Positions 32,001 through 36,405 of a stretch of 36,405 nucleotides of DNA are shown one piece after another. The DNA lies in the NCBI GenBank assembly GCA_002338715.1, contig DDIR01000118.1, forward strand, positions 1 to 36,405, given 5' to 3'. This DNA comes from Phycisphaerales bacterium UBA1845 (GTDB taxonomy: Bacteria; Planctomycetota; Phycisphaerae; UBA1845). Position 1 is the stretch's first letter; every line of letters begins with the position of its first letter. The position numbers were made by a program, and so were the translations under genes. The notes under the pieces were generated by a model. It did not search any database. It worked only from the letters and a program-made list of their open reading frames with translations, and was not told the origin of the DNA.

Positions 32001-33320
32001 TTAGCCTTCGAACTTGCGAATGACCAGCGTGTCGTTTTGGCCGCCGAAACCGAAGCTGTTTGACAGCGCGGTTTTGACGTCGGCTTTTCTGGGTTCGTTG
32101 GGAATGTAATCCAGATCGCAATTCGGATCGGGGGTCTGATAGTTCATCGTCGGCGGAAGGATGCCGTCGCGAAGAGCCAGCACGCATGTGATCAACTCCG
32201 TCGCGCCGGCGGCTGCGATGAGATGACCCATCATGCTTTTGATGCTGCTGACCGGAGGAGCCGACTTGGCATCGCCGAAGAGCGTGCGGATGGCCAGCGT
32301 TTCGATCTTGTCGTTTTCTTCCGTGCTGGTGCCGTGGGCGTTGATGTAGTCGATGTCGGACGGTTGCAGGCCCGCATCTTCAACAGCCAGTTTCATCGCC
32401 GCGACCGCACCGCGCCCTTGATCGTGGATGTCGGTGATGCGGAAGGCGTCGGCTGTCGAACCATAGCCAGCCACCTCGGCTAGGATCTTCGCACCGCGGG
32501 CACGGGCGTGTTCGAGTTCTTCGAGAATCACAATCGCAGCCCCTTCGCCCAAGACGAATCCATCGCGGGTGCGGTCGAACGGACGCGATGCCGTCTGGAC
32601 TGAGTCGTTGCGCGTGGAGAGGGCAGTGAGCCGGTTGAAACCGGTAACACCCAGCGGATGGATCATGCTGTGGGCTCCGCCGGAAATCATCACGTCGGCA
32701 TCGCCGCGGCGGATGATGCTCGTCGCTTCACCGATCGCCTGGGTGCTGGCCGCACATGCGGTGAGCGTGTTAAAGCTCGGACCTTCGACACCGAGCAGCA
32801 CCGCGACATGACTGGCGGCTAGGTTCGGATCCTGCTCCAACTCCATCATGTGGGTCAGGCGTTCGCGGGCGACTTCCGCCCACTTCACCGAATTGAGGCT
32901 TCCACCGTCTTCGGTTTCCCAACCACCGATCGCCGCGGCGGCTACGCTTTCAAAATCAAGCGGACCTTCGCCGCCACCGAGGTACACACCGACGCGCGTG
33001 GTGTCGAGTGATTCAAAGCCATTCAAACCGGCGCTTTGCCAGGCATTCTTGGCCGCAACCAGCGCGAACTTGGAATTCAAGCTGGCGGTTTCGTGGCGCT
33101 TGGCCAACTCGTCGCCAAGCAGCGCTGCGAAGTCGAAGTCTTTGACCTGCGACGAAAACTGTGACGGAAACGTGGACGCGTCAAAGTGCGTTGTCTTGGC
33201 TACGCCGCTGTCGCCAGCAAGCAGGCGCTTCCACACGGTTTCGATTTCGTGTCCCAGCGGAGTAACCCAGCCGATGCCGGTGATGACGGTGCGCCGTCTT
33301 GATTGAGGTTGATTGCTCAT
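32001..33320 (-). CDS. fabF: Beta-ketoacyl-ACP synthase (FabF/KAS II type), catalytically intact
   Basis: This encodes 439 residues. It condenses malonyl-ACP with an acyl thioester. The Cys-His-His triad is complete: C189 in NTLTACAASTQ, H329 in INAHGTST, H366 in SIKSMMGHLIAAAG, with conserved K361. Length is slightly above the usual 410-415. Its ATG overlaps the stop of the preceding ketosynthase-like gene by 4 nt (33317-33320), giving tight translational coupling and suggesting a 1:1 heterodimer. It is the last gene of the operon. A general fatty-acid role is possible, but the operon makeup points to a dedicated pathway. Confidence 0.95.
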   Translation of the reverse strand: MSNQPQSRRRTVITGIGWVTPLGHEIETVWKRLLAGDSGVAKTTHFDASTFPSQFSSQVKDFDFAALLGDELAKRHETASLNSKFALVAAKNAWQSAGLNGFESLDTTRVGVYLGGGEGPLDFESVAAAAIGGWETEDGGSLNSVKWAEVARERLTHMMELEQDPNLAASHVAVLLGVEGPSFNTLTACAASTQAIGEATSIIRRGDADVMISGGAHSMIHPLGVTGFNRLTALSTRNDSVQTASRPFDRTRDGFVLGEGAAIVILEELEHARARGAKILAEVAGYGSTADAFRITDIHDQGRGAVAAMKLAVEDAGLQPSDIDYINAHGTSTEENDKIETLAIRTLFGDAKSAPPVSSIKSMMGHLIAAAGATELITCVLALRDGILPPTMNYQTPDPNCDLDYIPNEPRKADVKTALSNSFGFGGQNDTLVIRKFEG

Positions 33321-34657
33321 GCTTCGTACCTCCGTAGCACGACGGCTGCGGTTTGCGCTCCGCTGAGTGAATATGCGTGACTGACGGCGACATCGATGCG
33401 TGCGTCGACCGGATCACTTTCGGCGAACTGCAAGAGGCCACCGGTCTGAGCCGACGATGCATTCTTCGATGGCGGGATTGTGTTGTGGTGCATGGCCATC
33501 GTTGTGGCCGCCAGATCGATCGAACCGCAACCCGCGCCGCCCATCCCGACCGCGCCTTTGTTGGCGATTGCGGGGATGTTCTTTCGATCGCCGAATGCGG
33601 TGCGGATGCCGGCCAACTCGCCTTCGTCGTAGCGATTGATGCCCGTTCCCATCGTGCAGAGCAGGTTCACCTGATCGGGCGACAGGTCGGCATCGGCGAG
33701 TGCGTTTTTGATCGCAAGCGACAGCGCCCGACCCGACGGATCGGGTTCGTGCCAACTGGTGATTTTCGATGCGGCGCCAAATCCGGCGACTTCGCAGTAA
33801 ATCCGTGCGCCGCGGGCCTTCGCTGACTCAAGCTCCTCAAGAATCAGCAAGCCTCCGCCTTCACCTGCGACCATGCCGTCGGTGTCTGGGCCAAAGGGCT
33901 TGCACGCTTGATCGGGCGTGTCGTCGTGTCCGCTGACGAGACGTCCCATGACCTGCTGACGCATGACGCTCATCGGGTTCATCTTGCTTTCAGCGCCGCC
34001 GCAGATGCAGACGTCAGCCGCCCCTCTTGCGATGGTGCGGTACGCTTCACCGATGGCGAGATGACTGCTGGCTTCACCACAGGTGATGGTGTTGGACGGG
34101 GCTTGGGCGTCGTGCACGATCGTGACATGGCAGCCCAGCATGTTTGGCAGGAACTTGAGCAACCATAGCGGGGTGAGCGTGGTCATGCCTTCCTGACCCC
34201 ATTGCTTGAAATCGAATTCGAGCGTGTCGTGGTTGCCGCTGGTTTGCAATGAGCCGGCCAACTCCTGAATGTCTGCACAGATGAGGCCCGCGCCGATGTT
34301 TGCGCCGAAGCGCGTGGGGCAGATGGTCACGGGTCCTTCGGATTCGCCGCGATCGATGATGCACTTGGTCACGAGTCCGGCGTCTTTGACGGCTTCGTAT
34401 GCGCAGGCGACCGCGAGTTCGATGTCGCGTGCCATGACTTTGACACTTTTGCGATAGTTCTTGGGGATGTAGTCACGGGTCTTGAGTTCGGGAACTTCGG
34501 CGCCGAGGACCGAATCGAAACCGCCGGGGTCGTAGGCTTCGATTCTTCGGATGCCGCTTTTTCCGCTGGTGAGACCATCCCAAAGCGACTCAACGCCGAC
34601 ACCGAATGGTGTGGCGACGCCGCAACCTGTGATGACGACTCGTCTTTCGTTGGCCAT
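33317..34657 (-). CDS. Ketosynthase-like protein lacking the catalytic triad (chain-length-factor-like)
   Basis: This encodes 446 residues from ATG 34657 (AAGGA at 34665-34669, 7 nt upstream). The fold is clearly ketosynthase: RRVVITGCGVATPFG at the start, then RGAADVCICGG, FGPDTDGMVAGEGGG and SHAYSLSGAQTA. Aligned to the downstream intact enzyme, the catalytic Cys position is Glu195 in TITCGEASSHL (a Cys lies two residues earlier), and the two His positions are Met336 (CTMGTG) and Met372 (KGAVGM); Lys367 is kept. Such proteins act as chain-length factors (KS-beta) paired with an active KS-alpha in aromatic polyketide and aryl polyene systems. The alignment is by eye; the Cys register is the least certain point. 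Confidence 0.85.
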   Translation of the reverse strand: MANERRVVITGCGVATPFGVGVESLWDGLTSGKSGIRRIEAYDPGGFDSVLGAEVPELKTRDYIPKNYRKSVKVMARDIELAVACAYEAVKDAGLVTKCIIDRGESEGPVTICPTRFGANIGAGLICADIQELAGSLQTSGNHDTLEFDFKQWGQEGMTTLTPLWLLKFLPNMLGCHVTIVHDAQAPSNTITCGEASSHLAIGEAYRTIARGAADVCICGGAESKMNPMSVMRQQVMGRLVSGHDDTPDQACKPFGPDTDGMVAGEGGGLLILEELESAKARGARIYCEVAGFGAASKITSWHEPDPSGRALSLAIKNALADADLSPDQVNLLCTMGTGINRYDEGELAGIRTAFGDRKNIPAIANKGAVGMGGAGCGSIDLAATTMAMHHNTIPPSKNASSAQTGGLLQFAESDPVDARIDVAVSHAYSLSGAQTAAVVLRRYEA

Positions 34658-34667
34658 GAACCGGTCC

Positions 34668-35147
34668 TTATTTCCCACCGGCATGGATGCGGTAGTTGTC
34701 TAGAAGGCTCATAAACTGATCGTTAAATACGAAGTTGTGCTCGGGGAGATTGAGGTCTTTTGAGGCCTGATCCGCGTGCGAGAACATAAGGGATATCTTA
34801 CCGATTTCGCGGTCATTTCGATAGACCGTCCCCTGGATGGTGGCGGCTGCTTCCTCGATGATTTCGACCTGAGCGTCGTAGGCGACCTGGTCACCGGGCA
34901 CGCAATAGTCGGAAAACTCGGCTTTTCGGATTTTGGCGAGGATGACTTTTTCGCGGAAATCGCAGGCTTCACCGACCAAAATGCCGGCAGTCTGGGCCAT
35001 CCCTTCGATCATCAGGCTTGGTGGGAGGACGGGATAACCGGGAAAGTGGTCGTGCAGATGCTCTTCGGCGAGGGTGACATTCTTGACGGCCCGGGCGCGT
35101 TTCTTCGATTCAAAATGTGTGAACGCGTCAATCCAAATCCAGCGCAT
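34668..35147 (-). CDS. FabZ-like hotdog 3-hydroxyacyl-ACP dehydratase, second copy
   Basis: This encodes 159 residues. The catalytic motif HDHFPGYPVLPPSLMIEGMA has H34 and E48, spaced 14 residues as in E. coli FabZ (H54/E68). The usual PG after the first strand is PP here. It would dehydrate a 3-hydroxyacyl chain on the carrier protein, or form the unreactive half of a heterodimer. It lies between the carrier protein (155 nt upstream) and the KS-like gene (10 nt downstream). The gap on its 5' side contains a hairpin. Its N-terminus matches the other hotdog gene in the operon (AVK.V.LAEE.L.DHFP), so the two are paralogues. Confidence 0.9.
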   Translation of the reverse strand: MRWIWIDAFTHFESKKRARAVKNVTLAEEHLHDHFPGYPVLPPSLMIEGMAQTAGILVGEACDFREKVILAKIRKAEFSDYCVPGDQVAYDAQVEIIEEAAATIQGTVYRNDREIGKISLMFSHADQASKDLNLPEHNFVFNDQFMSLLDNYRIHAGGK

Positions 35148-35249
35148 TACCGAGTCACCGCATCTTCGAGTTTAAGGTCGGAAGTCATACAACAGGACGA
35201 ATTGTAGCCCGTGCCAAATGAAAAGGCACATGGCAGCTCAATCACCGTA

Positions 35250-35282
35250 GGGGCGCAACAATTTGAACGACTCATGCGCCCC
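35250..35282. other. Hairpin between acyl carrier protein and dehydratase genes
   Basis: GGGGCGCA (35250-35257) pairs perfectly with TGCGCCCC (35275-35282) across a 17-nt loop, about 20 nt after the carrier protein stop. There is no T-run. It might stabilise or partly terminate the mRNA so that the carrier protein is made in excess (inference). Confidence 0.5.
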
Positions 35283-35302
35283 GGCGCTGCGAACAAACAA
35301 AA

Positions 35303-35692
35303 CTATGCAGCGAGCTTCAATTCGACGTACTTGACAATCGTGCCAACGGTGAAGAGGTCGGGCATGCGCGAAACGTCTGGGTTTTCGTCGAGGCTGCTGA
35401 GGTCTGCGTGGGGCATGGCCTCTTTGAGCTTGGCGATGCCGAGTTCCGTCAGGTTGCCGCCTTCCACGTATTCCGGGTTTTGCAGCAAGTCCACCTGGAA
35501 CAATTCACCGCTGGGAATCTTGATTGAGAAATCCTTTTCGAGGCGAAAGACGATATCCAGAAAGTCGATGCTTTCGGCTCCCAAGTCATTGGTCAGGGTG
35601 GCTGACTCGCTGACTTCGTCATCGTCCACACCCAGCGCTTCAACGAGCACGTCTTTGACTCGGTTGAATATCTCGTCACGGCTCAAAGCCAT
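35303..35692 (-). CDS. Acyl carrier protein with enlarged C-terminal half
   Basis: This encodes 129 residues against about 78 for a housekeeping ACP. The phosphopantetheine site is DLGAESIDFLDI with Ser41, and helix I reads RDEIFNRVKDVLVEALGV. Helix II follows (IVFRLEKDFSIKIP). An extra stretch of about 40 residues (VEGGNLTELGIAKLKEAMPH and on) precedes a last helix TVGTIVKYVELKL that corresponds to ACP helix IV. The insertion marks a specialised carrier. AGGAGGT (35700-35706) 8 nt upstream fixes the start. It is flanked by hairpins at 35738-35760 and 35250-35282 inside the operon. Confidence 0.9.
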   Translation of the reverse strand: MALSRDEIFNRVKDVLVEALGVDDDEVSESATLTNDLGAESIDFLDIVFRLEKDFSIKIPSGELFQVDLLQNPEYVEGGNLTELGIAKLKEAMPHADLSSLDENPDVSRMPDLFTVGTIVKYVELKLAA

Positions 35693-35737
35693 CGTCGATT
35701 ACCTCCTGCTGCCTACTGCACTTGCATCATCTGTGGT

Positions 35738-35760
35738 GGCATCTCATTCCTCAAGATGCC
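35738..35760. other. Small hairpin upstream of the acyl carrier protein gene
   Basis: GGCATCT (35738-35744) pairs perfectly with AGATGCC (35754-35760), loop 9 nt, between the first hotdog gene and the carrier protein. There is no T-run; it may be an mRNA processing or stability element. Confidence 0.4.
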
Positions 35761-35813
35761 CGTCAATTTCATACGTGAAACACATCGTGCTACGGTCTTA
35801 CATGGCAACAACT

Positions 35814-36311
35814 TCATGCCTGCTGCAGAGTCGCACCGATGGGTGCATCATACAGAATCTTAAAATGCTCACGAGCCCGTTCGACGATCTTGGAATCCAG
35901 TTCCGCGAACTCGGCATTTTTTTCGGAAAGATTGTAGTGTCGCAGTGAGAAACGGCCCTTGACCACTTCGATGCCGTTGCAATATCCCACACCCGCGAAG
36001 TCACTCTCGCCCGGCGCCAATCGGCGACAAGTTACCTGGGTTTCCAATATATGCCCAGGCTTCAAGAAGCTCTTGTATGTAACGTTTTTTGCCTCTGCCA
36101 GCAAGATCATGCTGTGGGCAAAGTCTTCGCTGGCGCGGACCAACCAAGCAGCCGCCTCCGCCAACGATTCCAACATGAACACACCGGGCAGGATCGGAAA
36201 CGATGGAAAATGATCGGCAAGGTACTCTTCTGCCAGCGAGACCGCTTTGACGGCTTGGATGTGCTTACCCGCCTCAATCTCTGTAATTCGATCAACCAGG
36301 CAGAATTTCAC
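35814..36311 (-). CDS. FabZ-like hotdog 3-hydroxyacyl-ACP dehydratase, first copy
   Basis: This encodes 165 residues. The motif ADHFPSFPILPGVFMLESLA has His34 and Glu48 at the FabZ spacing, with the usual PG retained. The rest fits a hotdog fold (NVTYKSFLKPGHILETQVTC). It is the first complete gene of the operon in this window. GAGG (about 14 nt upstream) is a poor ribosome site, and the frame stays open upstream to the window edge, so a longer N-terminus is possible although the homologous second copy starts at the equivalent place. The two copies may act as a heterodimer or on different chain stages. Confidence 0.88.
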   Translation of the reverse strand: MKFCLVDRITEIEAGKHIQAVKAVSLAEEYLADHFPSFPILPGVFMLESLAEAAAWLVRASEDFAHSMILLAEAKNVTYKSFLKPGHILETQVTCRRLAPGESDFAGVGYCNGIEVVKGRFSLRHYNLSEKNAEFAELDSKIVERAREHFKILYDAPIGATLQQA

Positions 36312-36326
36312 GGTTGTTTCGTAACC

Positions 36327-36405
36327 TCAAGAATCGTATGGGGTTGCGGAATTCGACCCGTTGGCCGGCTTCGACTGCGCCAATGCGTCAGCCAATGTCC
36401 CTGAC
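36327..36405 (-). CDS. C-terminal end of an unidentified gene, partial
   Basis: A frame entering from the right edge encodes SGTLADALAQSKPANGSNSA plus TPYDS and a TGA at 36327-36329, 15 nt before the first hotdog gene's ATG. Its position suggests an upstream member of the same operon. Only 25 residues are visible, the family is unknown, and the frame of the hotdog gene is also open here, so this is tentative. Confidence 0.35.
   Translation of the reverse strand, partial: SGTLADALAQSKPANGSNSATPYDS

Noticed and set aside
35211..35948. 245-codon plus-strand open frame over the acyl carrier protein
   Set aside because: It is antisense to the ACP gene, whose Ser41 motif and AGGAGGT site are unmistakable.

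Overview
The window looks like chromosomal DNA of a planctomycete, most likely a Phycisphaerae-type lineage. The evidence is circumstantial: very large secreted proteins made of DxNxNGIPDxC calcium-binding repeats, dockerin-like C-termini, an FG-GAP repeat lipoprotein, a PEP-CTERM esterase, long Arg-rich or late-starting signal peptides, and single-gene transcription units separated by dispersed palindromes. No rRNA, tRNA, CRISPR array, transposase or phage gene was found.

Layout. Positions 1-10605 hold the surface-protein region: the 5' end of a secreted protein leaving the window on the minus strand, a 1447-residue FG-GAP lipoprotein (minus), a 1.3 kb non-coding divergent region with a candidate promoter on each strand, and a 1505-residue secreted calcium-repeat protein (plus). 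Positions 10788-16226 carry glyA, an unknown lipoprotein, a thioredoxin-like protein with a helical C-terminus, and xseA-xseB (exonuclease VII). Positions 16300-18216 form a motility islet: a CheW protein with a CZB zinc-sensing domain inserted in it (minus), diverging from a FlgM-like anti-sigma-28 gene with its own strong terminator. Positions 18319-24216 carry an S41 C-terminal processing protease, a YbaK-type tRNA deacylase, two overlapping YkgJ-type cysteine-cluster genes, a tiny lipoprotein, a methyltransferase, a small secreted protein and an EEP-family hydrolase. Positions 24340-31807 carry ferritin, a second EEP hydrolase with a dockerin-like tail, cardiolipin synthase diverging from a COG2509-type flavoprotein, a 3'(2'),5'-bisphosphate nucleotidase and a GDSL esterase with a PEP-CTERM tail.

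Positions 32001-36405 (minus strand) hold the most interesting block, a fatty-acid or polyketide-like type II operon. In transcription order it has the tail of an unknown gene, a FabZ-like hotdog protein, an oversized acyl carrier protein, a second FabZ-like hotdog protein, a ketosynthase-like protein in which all three catalytic residues appear replaced, and an intact FabF-type ketosynthase overlapping it by 4 bp. This is the arrangement expected of a ketosynthase/chain-length-factor pair working with a dedicated carrier protein and dehydratases. It is inferred from sequence only.

Three families of dispersed palindromes occur (GTAGGGTGG..., GTGCCACTG... and ATTCCCGC...GCGGGAAT). Most copies lie within 2-8 nt of a stop codon. 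This suggests insertion next to, or function as, gene ends.
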